The position numbers and the translations under genes were made by a program. A model generated the notes under the pieces. That model saw only the letters and a program-made list of their open reading frames with translations. It was not told where the DNA came from and ran no database searches. 64,000 bases of DNA. It comes from Saccharum officinarum (taxonomy: Eukaryota > Streptophyta > Magnoliopsida > Poales > Poaceae). Position 1 is the stretch's first letter. Each line of letters opens with the position of its first letter. The stretch lies in assembly GCA_020631735.1 (NCBI GenBank), contig CM036209.1:686743-750742 (forward strand), written 5' to 3'. Of the stretch, positions 34,106 to 47,055 are shown one piece after another.

Positions 34106-37100
34106 TGTAACACCCTAAAATTTGCATTTATCCAAAATAGTTAAAATGATTTATATAAGCATTTTTGTGAGCATTTTTTTACCTAGGTAATAATAATAAT
34201 TTTTTTTATGAAAAATTTAAAAAAAACAAATATAAGGATAGAAACATGTTCATGCATCCATGCCGCTGCATTGTATTTTTGTGATGAGTGGTTTTGATAA
34301 AAAAAATTCTTGAAAGGATTTGAAAATCAATTGGAAATGTGATTTGAAAATCAAATTTGAAAAAGGAAAATGAAATAAACTTTTCCCGCTTTCATTTCTC
34401 CGTTTTCGGCCCGTTGGCCCAACTCCCGCAGCTGCCCTTCTCTCGCCCGCGCTTTCCTTCTTAGGCCGCGGCCCAGCCCACCTCGCCAGCAACCGTTGCC
34501 CCCTCTCCTCTCCCGCGGTCACTGACCGTCCGGGCCCGCATGTCGGCGCTTTCTCCTTCCCCAACCTCCCCCGCCCTCGCTCGGACGCTGCAACCGCCAT
34601 GACCGCCGCGCCCACGAACGGAGATCGTGGGAGCGTCCTTCCCCCCCGCGCGCCCGGCTTAATAAGGAGCCGCAAACCCCTTCGCCTCTCTCCCGGCTGC
34701 ATCCCCGCTCCATTCCCCCCCTCATTTGAGCCCCCGAAGCCGCAGCAACGTCGCCGGAGAACCGTCCGCTCCTCCACATCGCCATCATCTCTGAGCCGCC
34801 CTCGTCTTCGTTTTGCCGCTCGGTGAGCTTCGCCGCGTTCCCCTCTTTCTCCCCGTCCCTCTCCCGTGGCGATTTGTGGCCTCTAGGGCCGGCTTACGCG
34901 AGCTCCGACGAGCCCCTCCGGGCCGGCCATGGCGGGTGCCCCTCGGGCCTTCCCCCGGCCGTGTTTGTGGCAAAAATGGAACCCCTATCCCTCCGCATTC
35001 TCCCTGTGAGGTTTGTTGGAGAATGGGGCTCTATAGCACCCAATCCCGCTGCTCCGATGAGCTCACCACCGTCGGCTATGGCGGGTACGCCGTGCGGGTG
35101 ACCCCGTGCCCGCGTTCTGTCCCGGGACGCGTTCGCCATCCTTCCCTCCTCGCTCCGGTCCGTTTATTTTTGAAAATGGTGCCCTATAGCGCCCGGGCGA
35201 GCAACTCCAGTGAGCTTCCGGTCGCCGGCAATGGCGGCGCCGCCGCGATCTTCCTCGGCTCCGGCGGCCGGCCCTCTCTCCCCCCCCTTTTCTTTCTTAT
35301 CCGTTCATCACAAGATCAACGGCCGTGGGCAGCCGATACCCCTTCGGGGCAAATTTTGTTAAAGAGACCCCGTTATTTTCAGTAATTAACCCGCAGTCCT
35401 CGGTTCTAATGAATTTTCAGAATTTCGAATTATTTTAATTCTGAAATGTTTTCAATCTATTTACAGAATTGCCACTACAGTAAAACGTGTATAAAATCGT
35501 CGTTTTAGCTCCGATTCGACCCGTTCAACTTGCGTTAGATTCGTAATTTCATAATCTACGCAATAGTGCTACTGTTAGACCTGTTAAGAGCTTTTGAATT
35601 TCTCGATTAAGTCTAGTTTGTTAGCTAGCTTTTGGAAACCTTATATAGCTCGTAACTTTTGCGTTGTAGCTCCGTTTTTCGTGAACTTCGCGTCGTTGTG
35701 ATCGTAGCAAGACGTAGAATATTTTCATAAACTTTTTATCTTGTTTTATACTGCTGGTGTACTGTTCTAATTATAGGTTTGTTTGCTATGCATGAATGCT
35801 TTTGGAATGTTGTATGTTGCCGTGTTGGTCGCGTTCAGACGGTGAGGAAAACGTTGGAGACCAAGAACTCTTCAATGACCAGCAGGACCAACACGAGTTT
35901 GTGAACCAAGGCAAGTATAGCATGGGCCTACCTTGATTCCTATTCATTATATAATCTACTCATTATGCATGTGTCTAATAATGCTCGACTATAAGGACAT
36001 CCTAGCCATTGATGACTTATACCTTGATGCCTATGGGTTTTATTGCATATGGGTAGAATGCTAGTGCTCTATTCAAACATGATCAATACTATGATTAATG
36101 GAACAAACGGATAAACATGATGGTAATAATTGAATTATGGGGTGATGGTGCAAATGATGTCGATCATGTTGCCCTAAACCTTCCGTAAGGACTTATCTGT
36201 AGGGCAAAAGCTGGGACATACAGTGCAACCGTGAGAGTTATATGGCTCTGACTTTAGCTCAGTAATAGGATCTTTTCTAGCTTGTTAGAGGTTACCCGAA
36301 AGGGCGCAAGAGGGGCTTGCCACTTTGGGTATAGAACTGCCTCTGTTCTTGTGTGTATAGCCTGCGGGAATTGTGCCACAGAAAGGGGGTTCTCTATATC
36401 TGCCTGCCGAGGAAACCTCGCGGCCCTAACTTGTTAGACGAGACCTATGGAAGGCTTCATAGTGTACCCTGCCCGCTCACCTTGGAAGTGTTATGGGAGT
36501 AATTAACCCGGGCATATGGGCAACACGACTCACGGGTAAAGATGCACAACCTCTGCAGAGTGTTAAAACTGTTATAACAGCCGTGCTCACGGTCACGAGC
36601 GGCCCGGAAAACTCACAGAATAACTGGTTACTTATGATGTTGTTGTTCATGGTGAACTATGATGGTATTATGATAATGATGACGATGATGATGATATAAT
36701 GTTGATCAATAACTCTATTAATTCTAGTATGTGATCATGTGGGTTAATTTGGGAGCCTAAGCATAAGTTGATGTTAACCAATGATAAAATGTTGACTTAC
36801 TAAAATGCTAAATGCAGTAAACCGTGTCTGCCTTTTGAGCCTCATGAATCCCCATGTTATGCTTGTGGAGTACGAAATGTACTCACGCTTGTTTATTTTT
36901 CAATACTTTGGAAAAATCCCGGATGGGTACCAGATTTCTAAAAATTGGAGCAGACAGGCTTGTGATCAACCAGTCAGTTGTCCCTGTGGAGTGGAGTCTT
37001 CACCTGAAGACCGGAGTTGTCTTTCCGCTGTTTGCTATCTAAGGTTATATCTTTTATAATAAGTACGTTATATATTAAGCATTGTCATTTGGTATTACCT

Positions 37101-37184
37101 TTATTTGTAGCTATATGTGAGATTTGACTTCCTGGGCTCACATATGGTGTGTATCTGGTTTTGTTCTTAAAACCGGGTGCTACA
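34106..37184 (+). repeat. 5' LTR of element C
   Basis: It starts TGTAACACCCTAAAATTTGC and ends GGGTGCTACA. It contains a GC-rich transcribed-looking zone (about 34390-35300), an exon-like acidic segment at 35839-35910, and AT-rich 3' sequence. At 34657-34668 it reads ggcttaataagg where the 3' LTR has the TATA box ggccttataaggg. Confidence 0.93.
35839..35910 (+). other. Exon-like acidic coding segment in LTR C (72 nt)
   Basis: Preceded by gcgttcag| and followed by aag|gcaagt, a textbook GC-type 5' splice site. In the phase used by the other LTRs it encodes an acidic, Asn/Gln-rich peptide (GEENVGDQELFNDQQDQHEF...). The 3' LTR has the same segment at 40825-40896. Confidence 0.4.
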
Positions 37185-39091
37185 AAGTGGTATCGGAGCA
37201 ATGCTGACTGTAGGACGCAAGCCTAGTTAGGAATTGGCCATCTTAAGGTTTAGGAACTGCTATAAGACCCTTGTTCTATAAACCTTGATATTTCCTCCTC
37301 TATTATTTCCTTATCCTTGATATTCATCTCCTCCTTGATACTTGTTTAAGCCTTTGTTCTAATCTTCACTCCTTGCTTTGATATGCTCTTAGAATCTTGT
37401 CTCTTACCATCTTCCTGCGATATCGGAAGCGGAGCTTTAGGATATTTGCCCTTAATATGAATAGAACGATAGTATCGCAAGCTCAGTCAATGATTGAAGT
37501 ATGCACCTTAATTGCTTGTTGAATTGTCATTATGTATGTGCTTGTTTTGGATCTTTGTAATGATTGTAATGACCTTGTGGAGATTGTCCACAATTTCATT
37601 TAGTCTATAGGCCTAAGGCATAAGGATTAATGAAGTAAATATGCGGGTTTTGGTTTTCTCCTGTTTTATCCATCCTGTTTTCTAGAGCAGTCTGTGTTCG
37701 TCATGATATATCTCCAGATCTGGACATCCAAAAGTTATAAAACTTTTATAGATAAAAGAAGACTCTTGTATGTTTCATCTGCCGCTGGAATCAATTCCAT
37801 AGCTATTTTGGTTTGGGAGTTATGGAAATCACAAGACGATATAGTTGTGCTGTCTGAAACCTGGAGTAGTTTTGTAGTGCATAGTTTTTGACCAAATTAT
37901 GTTTGGAATCAGGAAAAGCGTTCTATACAAAAGTTGTAGAGGATTTCAACAGCTTTCCAACAGTATAAACTACAACTTCATTGGATTAACAGAATAGGAG
38001 TTACAGTTGTTTTCCTGCGCTGCTGTTTTTCTACTCATAAGGAATTTCAGACTTCTTGTTCTTACTTATACACATGAGTTTCCGTGGGATATCAGAAGGT
38101 CATTATGATGGTTAACTCACTTGGAAGAAGATGCAAGCTACCCTTTGTTGTCCCCTAGTTGATCTCTCTTAAGGGGGGTAGCCGAGTAAAGAAGTGACAA
38201 GATGAAGGTTTCTTACATTCAAGTACTCTACCTGAAAGAATTAGTTACCCCTAGGGTTGAGAAGTCACCATCAAGCACAGTTGGGTGTTTGAACTTCACC
38301 ATACCCAAGACAAGTCAGCAACAATGACAAGGCAAGGAGATATGGTTCATCTACAGTTGGTTCTATGGAGACTCGGAAGATTCGTTGCGACATCAATTAT
38401 GGCAATAAATTTTTGATTCAAGGAAGATCTCTACTTGGATAAGTTATCTCAAATGGTGGAATTATGGGAAACTTAAGAAAGCTAATGATGTGTTGAGTTG
38501 GAACCCACCAAAGGATGCGAGATGTGAGTGAGATTTAAAGTTTTCCTAGGAATAGAAGATATCGTCAGAGGTTCATTGGAGGCATTATAATCTTGGATAT
38601 AAGGGTGACATCCACAAGGATCGTAAGAATCTAAAGGATATCTTCGCTAAGTTGGTTTTGATCTTATGAAATCATCGATGAATTAGAGCGATCAAGGATT
38701 ATGACATGGAAGTGTGTTGTCGTCTGGAGAAGCAAAAGTTGTTGCTGATGCTCCTAGCATAAAGAGTGAGCTAGGGAGGTTCGGTCAACACCTAGGGTTG
38801 AGTTGTGTGAGAAACTTGAGTGGTGTCACCTACACTACAAAGTTGGTAATTAATAGTGATCACCTTGGAACAAAAGGAATTGCAAAGGTCAATTGGAGGA
38901 ATGGCATAAAGGGCTAAGGAATTGTGCTTAAGAGTTGATCAAGCAATTAGGAGCAAGGTTGTAACAACGTGCAAGCTACAACATGATCGTTATGAGAAAA
39001 TGAAGAAGATCCAAAGGCAGAGCATGTACATCTCTTTGATCACCGTCTTCCGAATCTCGAGGACGAGATTCCTCTTAAGGGGGGTAGAATT
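37185..39091 (+). pseudogene. Internal region of element C with pol remnants
   Basis: A primer-binding site tggtatcggagc (37188-37199) follows the 5' LTR, with one mismatch to the tRNA-iMet complement as I recall it. Most of the interior has no ORF. Around 38535-38580 'tttcctaggaatagaagatatcgtc' recalls the RT-connection motif FLGxxGYYRRF, and 38690-38770 keeps a broken RNase H end (SGEAKVVADAPS, compare [12 protein letters not shown]). No gag knuckle, protease or integrase core is recognisable. The polypurine tract cttaaggggggtagaa is at 39075-39090. Confidence 0.75.
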
Positions 39092-42000
39092 GTAACACCC
39101 TAAAATTTGCATTTATCCAAAATAGTTAAAATGATTTATATAAGCATTTTTGTGAGCATTTTTTACCTAGGTAATAATAATAATTTTTTTATGAAAAATT
39201 TAAAAAAAAACAAATATAAGGATAGAAACATGTTCATGCATCCATGCCGCTGCATTGTATTTTTGTGATGAGTGGTTTTGATAAAAAAATTCTTGAAAGG
39301 ATTTGAAAATCAATTGGAAATGTGATTTGAAAATCAAATTTGAAAAAGGAAAATGAAATAAACTTTTCCCGCTTTCATTTCTCCGTTTTCGGCCCGTTGG
39401 CCCAACTCCCGCAGCTGCCCTTCTCTCGCCCGCGCTTTCCTTCTTAGGCCGCGGCCCAGCCCACCTCGCCAGCAACCGTTGCCCCCTCTCCTCTCCCGCG
39501 GTCACTGACCGTCCGGGCCCGCATGTCGGCGCTTTCTCCTTCCCCAACCTCCCCCGCGCCTCGCTCGGACGCTGCAACCGCCATGACCGCCGCGCCCACG
39601 AACGGAGATCGTGGAGCGTCCTTCCCCCCCGCGCCCGGCCTTATAAGGGAGCCGCAAACCCCTTCGCCTCTCTCCCGGCTGCATCCCCGCTCCATTCCCC
39701 CCCTCATTTGAGCCCCCGAAGCCGCAGCAACGTCGCCGGAGAACCGTCCGCTCCTCCACATCGCCATCATCTCTGAGCCGCCCTCGTCTTCGTTTTGCCG
39801 CTCGGTGAGCTTCGCCGCGTTCCCCTCTTTCTCCCCGTCCCTCTCCCGTGGCGATTTGTGGCCTCTAGGGCCGGCTTACGCGAGCTCCGACGAGCCCCTC
39901 CGGGCCGGCCATGGCGGGTGCCCCTCGGGCCTTCCCCCGGCCGTGTTTGTGGCAAAAATGGAACCCCTATCCCCTCCGCATTCTCCCTGTGAGGTTTGTT
40001 TGGAGAATGGGGCTCTATAGCACCCAATCCCGCTGCTCCGATGAGCTCACCACCGTCGGCTATGGCGGGTACGCCGTGCGGGTGACCCCGTGCCCGCGTT
40101 CTGTCCCGGGACGCGTTCGCCATCCTTCCCTCCTCGCTCCGGTCCGTTTATTTTTGAAAATGGTGCCCTATAGCGCCCGGGCGAGCAACTCCAGTGAGCT
40201 TCCGGTCGCCGGCAATGGCGGCGCCGCCGCGATCTTCCTCGGCTCCGGCGGCCGGCCCTCTCTCTCCCCCCCCTTTTCTTTCTTATCCGTTCATCACAAG
40301 ATCAACGGCCGTGGGCAGCCGATACCCCTTCGGGGCAAATTTTGTTAAAGAGACCCCGTTATTTTCAGTAATTAACCCGCAGTCCTCGGTTCTAATGAAT
40401 TTTCAGAATTTCGAATTATTTTAATTCTGAAATGTTTTCAATCTATTTACAGAATTGCCACTGCAGTAAAACGTGTATAAAATCGTCGTTTTAGCTCCGA
40501 TTCGACCCGTTCAACTTGCGTTAGATTCGTAATTTCATAATCTACGCAATAGTGCTACTGTTAGACCTGTTAAGAGCTTTTGAATTTCTCGATTAAGTCT
40601 AGTTTGTTAGCTAGCTTTTGGAAACCTTATATAGCTCGTAACTTTTGCGTTGTAGCTCCGTTTTTCGTGAACTTCGCGTCGTTGTGATCGTAGCAAGACG
40701 TAGAATATTTTCATAAACTTTTTATCTTGTTTTATACTGCTGGTGTACTGTTCTAATTATAGGTTTGTTTGCTATGCATGAATGCTTTTGGAATGTTGTA
40801 TGTTGCCGTGTTGGTCGCGTTCAGACGGTGAGGAAAACGTTGGAGACCAAGAACTCTTCAATGACCAGCAGGACCAACACGAGTTTGTGAACCAAGGCAA
40901 GTATAGCATGGGCCTACCTTGATTCCTATTCATTATATAATCTACTCATTATGCATGTGTCTAATAATGCTCGACTATAAGGACATCCTAGCCATTGATG
41001 ACTTATACCTTGATGCCTATGGGTTTTATTGCATATGGGTAGAATGCTAGTGCTCTATTCAAACATGATCAATACTATGATTAATGGAACAAACGGATAA
41101 ACATGATGGTAATAATTGAATTATGGGGTGATGGTGCAAATGATGTCGATCATGTTGCCCTAAACCTTCCGTAAGGACTTATCTGTAGGGCAAAAGCTGG
41201 GACATACAGTGCAACCGTGAGAGTTATATGGCTCTGACTTTAGCTCAGTAATAGGATCTTTTCTAGCTTGTTAGAGGTTACCCGAAAGGGCGCAAGAGGG
41301 GCTTGCCACTTTGGGTATAGAACTGCCTCTGTTCTTGTGTGTATAGCCTGCGGGAATTGTGCCACAGAAAGGGGGTTCTCTATATCTGCCTGCCGAGGAA
41401 ACCTCGCGGCCCTAACTTGTTAGACGAGACCTATGGAAGGCTTCATAGTGTACCCTGCCCGCTCACCTTGGAAGTGTTATGGGAGTAATTAACCCGGGCA
41501 TATGGGCAACACGACTCACGGGTAAAGATGCACAACCTCTGCAGAGTGTTAAAACTGTTATAACAGCCGTGCTCACGGTCACGAGCGGCCCGGAAAACTC
41601 ACAGAATAACTGGTTACTTATGATGTTGTTGTTCATGGTGAACTATGATGGTATTATGATAATGATGACGATGATGATGATATAATGTTGATCAATAACT
41701 CTATTAATTCTAGTATGTGATCATGTGGGTTAATTTGGGAGCCTAAGCATAAGTTGATGTTAACCAATGATAAAATGTTGACTTACTAAAATGCTAAATG
41801 CAGTAAACCGTGTCTGCCTTTTGAGCCTCATGAATCCCATGTTATGCTTGTGGAGTACGAAATGTACTCACGCTTGTTTATTTTTCAATACTTTGGAAAA
41901 ATCCCGGATGGGTACCAGATTTCTAAAAATTGGAGCAGACAGGCTTGTGATCAACCAGTCAGTTGTCCCTGTGGAGTGGAGTCTTCACCTGAAGACCGGA

Positions 42001-42169
42001 GTTGTCTTTCCGCTGTTTGCTATCTAAGGTTATATCTTTTATAATAAGTACGTTATATATTAAGCATTGTCATTTGGTATTACCTTTATTTGTAGCTATA
42101 TGTGAGATTTGACTTCCTGGGCTCACATATGGTGTGTATCTGGTTTTGTTCTTAAAACCGGGTGCTACA
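39092..42169 (+). repeat. 3' LTR of element C
   Basis: Same ends as the 5' copy (TGTAACACCC...GGTGCTACA) and nearly identical throughout. It is followed directly by gtcag, after which LTR B continues at gctgaatgccggtttcg, as in the other B LTR at 53598 onward. Confidence 0.95.
39642..39647 (+). promoter_or_regulatory. TATA box in the 3' LTR of element C
   Basis: tataag in the context cggccttataagggagccgc, about 550 bp into the LTR. The 5' LTR copy is altered at exactly this point (cggcttaataaggagccg). Confidence 0.55.
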
Positions 42170-45100
42170 GTCAGTCGCTGAATGCCGGTTTCGTTCAGTC
42201 TGTCAGAGCAGCGTGGCCGACCGGCCGCAGGCCGTCGTCGACGCGTGGCCACGCGGTGGCAGCCGTACGCCGGCCGTGGCCCCACCAGTCCGACCGCGAG
42301 GGCTTCAAAGGCGCCACGATGCTGCCCCCAACCTCATTCGCGCCTCTGCCCTCTCTCTTGCTCCTCCCGAGCTCAGGCGGACGCCCCGAGCCGCATCACC
42401 GCCGCGTGCCTTGTCGCGGCCGTGAGAGCTCGCCGCCATACTCCTACCGGCCAAATCAACACCCCTCACACCACCACACTGCCCTGCACCTCCTCGACCA
42501 ACCCATGACATCAATCGAGCCCGAGGTGAGCCGCATTGTCGCTTCCGCCCGTTCCAAATGTCACCGGAGCTCCGCCGTGGTTGAGAGTCACCGTGGCCAG
42601 CACCGCACCGCACTCCTCCGTCTTCCCTCGCTCACGGCCCCTCTTCCCCTGCACACCTAGATGCTCGGGTGATGACGCTACCGCCAGTCTCGGTCCGGTC
42701 AAGCCGGAACACGGCCACGCACTGCCCGCCATGGCCGACGGCTAGGTGCTCACGCGGCCAAGCTGCTCCACCCCATCCCAATCCGTTTGAGTAACCTCGG
42801 GAAGTCCGCCAGGGTTCCAGGAAGCGGGCGCACCCCTCTGCCGGCCATCTAGCGGCCGGAGCACGCCGGCGTACCGCCACGCGTTCGCTGCCGTCCGCCC
42901 TCACCGTCGGCAAGGGTGCTCTGGCGCGGTAGAGTTGGGAAAAAGTACATGCCTAGATGCGGTTTGGAGTGGAGAGCACGGTGGTATGCTCGGCTTGGCC
43001 AGGGGAGCCACCGGCGGCGTGAATCCGCTCGCCGGAGCTCTCGGCTCGTCGCTCCCCTGTCCCCCTATCGCTGACAGCGGCCCCCACCCTGGCAGACGCG
43101 CGCGCGCGGGCGGGAGGCCGAGCGGGCCGCGCCACTCGAGCTGGGCCGCGCTGGCGGGTCGGCCGACCCAGTGCCTTTTTGATTTTTGGAAAATCCAGTT
43201 TCTTATTTTTTTTCACAGATTTGATTGATGTTTGTAATTTTCATATCTAGGGTTTGGTAGATCCAAAAATGGTGATCCAAATTTTGTTGGGCTCCAAATA
43301 AAGTTTAGTTTCTAGGAAAAATATCAAATGCTTATGTGATATTTAATTTCTGGAATAATTAATTAGAGTTTTGAAATGTGTTTTAGATTGCATGCAAACT
43401 TGTTAAAATCATATCTTGAGTTTCAGTGTTCCAAAAATTATGAAATTTGGTGGGTAGACTAATTTATACTTGCTCTAGCTCTGGTAAAAATTTAGGCAGT
43501 AGTGCTTAAGTATTTTTCAAGTTATAATGCTATCTTGTTATTTTAGGAAATACTTAAAGGAATTTTTGTAATTTTTCTACATGTGCAATGTTCATATAAA
43601 TTTTTGGAGAAGGTATTGGTACCCTAAAGTGTCTAAGAAAATTAAGAAATCTGTTGTTTGACACTTTTTTTACTATACTTTGTTATTTATACAAAAAAAA
43701 TCAGCCTTTTTGGCTTGTGAATTTTGTGTAGGAAGTTCCTGTGAATAAATTTAGTTCAAATTTTTACAGTAGCCTCTTTTTGGATCAAAGAGTCTCCTGT
43801 AATTTTTGTAGAATTTTAGGAGCAGTTTACATATATATTTAAAATTCCACTGAATTACTTAAGTAAATTAAGAAATGAATTTAAATAAATATTCTAGGTG
43901 GGCACACCTTACTTTCTGTTGTTTTTGTGACCTTTGTGAACTTGTAGTAGTATTAGTTTGGTCTTAGAGAATGTTTGCCACATAAATAATTATTTAATCT
44001 TTGCAATTCTAGGTTTTCTGGACAGCTGGTAGTATCTTTGGGTTTGACCCTTAATAAAAGTGGTTGCTGAAAAACTTGTAAATATCAAAGTTGGAGTAAA
44101 CTTGATAAATTAGTTTGTGTCAAAATTTGGGAGCATTTGGCTTAGTAGTTTAGGAGTTATTGCTGTTTTAAGTGACAGTCCAGAATTGACTGCTCTCTGT
44201 TGGGGAGGACAGATTCTGGAACTTTGGAATTTCGACTAGGTAAACTTTGGAATTTAGTGTTGTGGTCTGAAAACATTTTGTGGTACATTTCTTAAGCTTT
44301 CCAGATTGTCTTAGATCATATCTTTTGGATTTGGGAATCTTCAGTTATGTTAGAAACAAGTAGCTGCTGTTCAGAATGTCTTACTGTGATAACCTAAGTA
44401 ATATTACTCTTGTATTGTTAGGTGCTAGGGCCTTAACCGAAGAAGAACATCTATATCTTAGGTTGGGTAGATTGGGTAAGTACTTCTCCACCGGAGAAGA
44501 GATTTACACGTACTGATAAAGTAACTTGATTAGATTATTATATTTTATTTCTGAAATGCATTTCATTCCGAGCATGTTGCACCATTATGCACCCATGATA
44601 TTTATTGTGCACTCATGCAATAGGTGTTCCGGAGGGGGTAACTCTCCTCGAATTCGAGCCTGTGCTTCCGGAGGAAGCCCAGGACCTGCCGGAGCAGCCA
44701 GAGGAACCAACCGGCGACGAAGCTCCTGCCGAAGATCTGCCCGAGTGTCCTGACCACCGGCCCTCGACCTTTCTGAAAGACAAGCCCCGGTGCATGCTGA
44801 ATCTACTGATTTACAAATTAATCTTGAGTACTTTTAATTGTTTACTGCATTAAGTTGTAGGAGTTATATGAAAACACTTGTTGCATTATACCTGTCCTTG
44901 TCCAGATATCGTACTTAATCCTATATTAGGTTTAGACACGTGTCAATGCTTAGCCTTGCTTAGTACGGTAGAAGTCGGGTGATTTTCGGTCATCCGCGAG
45001 ATGTAGGAAGGAGTCACGAGTGGCTTTATAGCTATCGTGGATGGAACCATGCTTAAAAATGAAATTGAGACCGGGCAGGAGTTCGATAGTACAGCCGCAA

Positions 45101-46284
45101 GACACTTCACGTCTTGGGTGTGGAGCTATGCCCGTCTGAGTCGTTTAAGGACCGATTCGCTGTACGTCCTTGAGTCATGTTGAACGCAGTCTAACACTTA
45201 GTTGGCCGGATAAGTCGTTCCGACCGCGAAGCCGAGTAATGTGGTTCAGGCCGGGAATCGAATGGTAGGTTGCTTCTTGGAGGAGAGAAATGATGTGCTT
45301 GGGGACATTGGCGTGAGACCAAGGGGGGGTTAGAGTCCCTATCACCTGGCAGAGTGTCGCCCTTGGGGTCGAGACTTTATTCGGACCCGCGATTCCTGAA
45401 TCATATGAAACGGTGGCCTGTGCGACCCTGGCAGGGGTCTGCACAGTGAGTGTTAGAAATACCCCTCCAGCTGGATAGGAATTCGATTCGAATCGCCGTC
45501 GCTCCCGGTTAGTGAGCACTTGACTTGAGCAGCGGCAACGTAGATCTCATTAAATGAACCGGTGGTTAAGGGAATGATACAATGTTGCCACAATTCATAC
45601 CTGCTCTGGATATAATAATGATAATTGTTTGATTATAATCAAGTGCATGCTTAGTACAGGTGCTAAGATAGATGATAGGTAAATGATAAAAATAACTGCT
45701 AGTACAGGTTATAAGAGTCTCAATTACTTATGCCTTTATGCAAAAATATGATGTCAGCTAGCCTCTTGTGTAAGCCTTGCATAATCCTTGGTGTCATCTT
45801 ATTTCTGGTTTTTGACGGGTAAGTCTAGCTGAGTACATTCCAGTACTCAGGGTTTATTCCCTCCTGTTGCAGATGATATGCTCTATCAAGGCTTCTGCAA
45901 AACTTGTCTCCACCCTGCGGGTAACGAAGACTAGATCACTAGGGCGTGATCATCCTTATGTTCTTTCCTGATGCTTTTGTGGGTTGTTGATCACAAGACT
46001 GGCAGTAGTTAAACAACTGGTGTGTGTTTGCTTCCGCTACTTTATAAACTTGGTTTGTAATATTTGCGACTCCGTATGTGTAAACTTATTTCAGAACTAC
46101 TTGTGAAATGTAACGTATGATGTTGTATGTTGAATGATGCGATCTTGGTTGTAAGCAAGTTGGTTTGAAATCCTTCGTGGTTTCGATTGACTACCGAGAT
46201 TATATGGGCTCAAGTTCGAAAATTTGAGCGCTTCGGTGCTTGTTTTTGTACTTGTGCTCTTATAATTTGGTCGGTTCTGTTACA
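42170..46284 (+). repeat. 5' LTR of element B, second part
   Basis: It continues LTR B from the duplicated gtcag to the terminal TTCTGTTACA at 46284. It aligns collinearly with 53598-57571 of the 3' LTR. Zones are: GC-rich 42170-43190 with non-conserved ORFs on both strands, AT-rich 43190-44400, exon-like segments at 44422-44475 and 44624-44779, then about 1.5 kb without ORFs. The last ~150 bases have no visible partner because the 3' copy enters a gap. Confidence 0.92.
44422..44779 (+). other. Two exon-like acidic coding segments in LTR B
   Basis: Segment 1 (44422-44475, 54 nt) lies between ttgtattgttag| and |gtaagtac. Segment 2 (44624-44779, 156 nt) lies between catgcaatag| and aaag|acaagc, which is gaaag|gcaagc in the 3' LTR (56220/56221). 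Joining them keeps one open frame: ALTEEEHLYLRLGRLG followed by VPEGVTLLEFE..., with Glu/Asp/Pro-rich sequence and CPDHRPSTFLK at the end. The 3' LTR copies (55863-55916, 56065-56220) are also open, though they differ at several residues. Both lengths are multiples of three. I do not recognise the peptide. Confidence 0.45.
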
Positions 46285-46286
46285 GC

Positions 46287-46298
46287 TGGTACCGAAGC
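46287..46298 (+). other. Primer-binding-like site of element B
   Basis: tggtaccgaagc, two bases after the LTR end. It resembles TGGTATCAGAGC, complementary to initiator tRNA-Met, with mismatches similar to those in element A. Confidence 0.55.
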
Positions 46299-46927
46299 AT
46301 AATTCAACATTAAACACATCGTACGAGTATTTAAAAACAAAAGTATTTGATTATGAAAAAGGGTTAAAACACTAAAAATTATTTTTTAGGTATGCCAGTG
46401 ATCACATCCCTTAGCCCAAATAAGGACTCTTAGGTGGCTTATTATAAAGACTAACTTGGGGGCATTGTTTGTTTTTGTTTCGTCGTCCATACGGCGTGAT
46501 ATTGTATGGATGCCATCCACTTGGGTGGTAATGTATGGATCAATTGCCTCGACGCTCTGGTAAGTGTGAGTTGTGAGAGCATGATCGTCCAACCGGCGAT
46601 CTAGGGGAGAGTAGTTTTGGTGACTTGCATACTTACATGTTTAAACCGTGTAATTATGTAAGCACTTAATTGTGGGAACCTTTATATCGGGTAGCTTTGA
46701 TACTGAAGTATATACATCAGGGGATGTGTATATGGAAAGTATTTAAATTACTGCTTTCTTGTGTGCATATATTGGGAAACTGTTGGGCTGAAATGAGGTT
46801 TTCTGCAGGTACACTAACAGCGTAACGAGTAGACCGATAGTTTCGCTTATATGAGAGAACGTATGTATGCCACCGCCTAGCGTTAGAACTTTAGGTTTCT
46901 ACTAAGGTGAGAGGGCGTACGAAACGT

Positions 46928-46947
46928 GCATGCATCATGTTTAATTA
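46928..46947 (+). promoter_or_regulatory. Leader block shared with element A
   Basis: This 20-mer is identical to 6301-6320 and lies about 110 bp upstream of the ORF0 start. The same position in two diverged elements suggests a constrained function, unknown so far. Confidence 0.5.
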
Positions 46948-47055
46948 TATCATACATATCATTTACTCCTCCTTAAAAATTTCAGTACTCCCGACTAAAG
47001 TAAATTTCGTATCCCCTAAATGATCCTCACTTTAAGTCATATCTGGTTGCTACAG

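Larger units (their letters stand above)
34106..42169 (+). mobile_element. Element C: non-autonomous gypsy-type LTR retrotransposon nested in LTR B
   Basis: Two LTRs of about 3.08 kb (34106-37184 and 39092-42169) flank only 1.9 kb of internal DNA. The 5-bp target duplication GTCAG (34101-34105 and 42170-42174) is perfect. Outside it, LTR B resumes without loss. The LTRs are almost identical, with a few single-base indels and substitutions noticed by eye, so the insertion is recent. The internal part carries only remnants of pol, so the element depends on proteins from relatives. Confidence 0.95.

Noticed and set aside
42109..43228. Long GC-rich ORFs on both strands in LTR B (also 53611-54653, 12827-13751, 30642-31365, 34519-35385)
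   Set aside because: High GC removes stops by chance. The frames differ between the two LTRs of the same element and no domain is recognisable.
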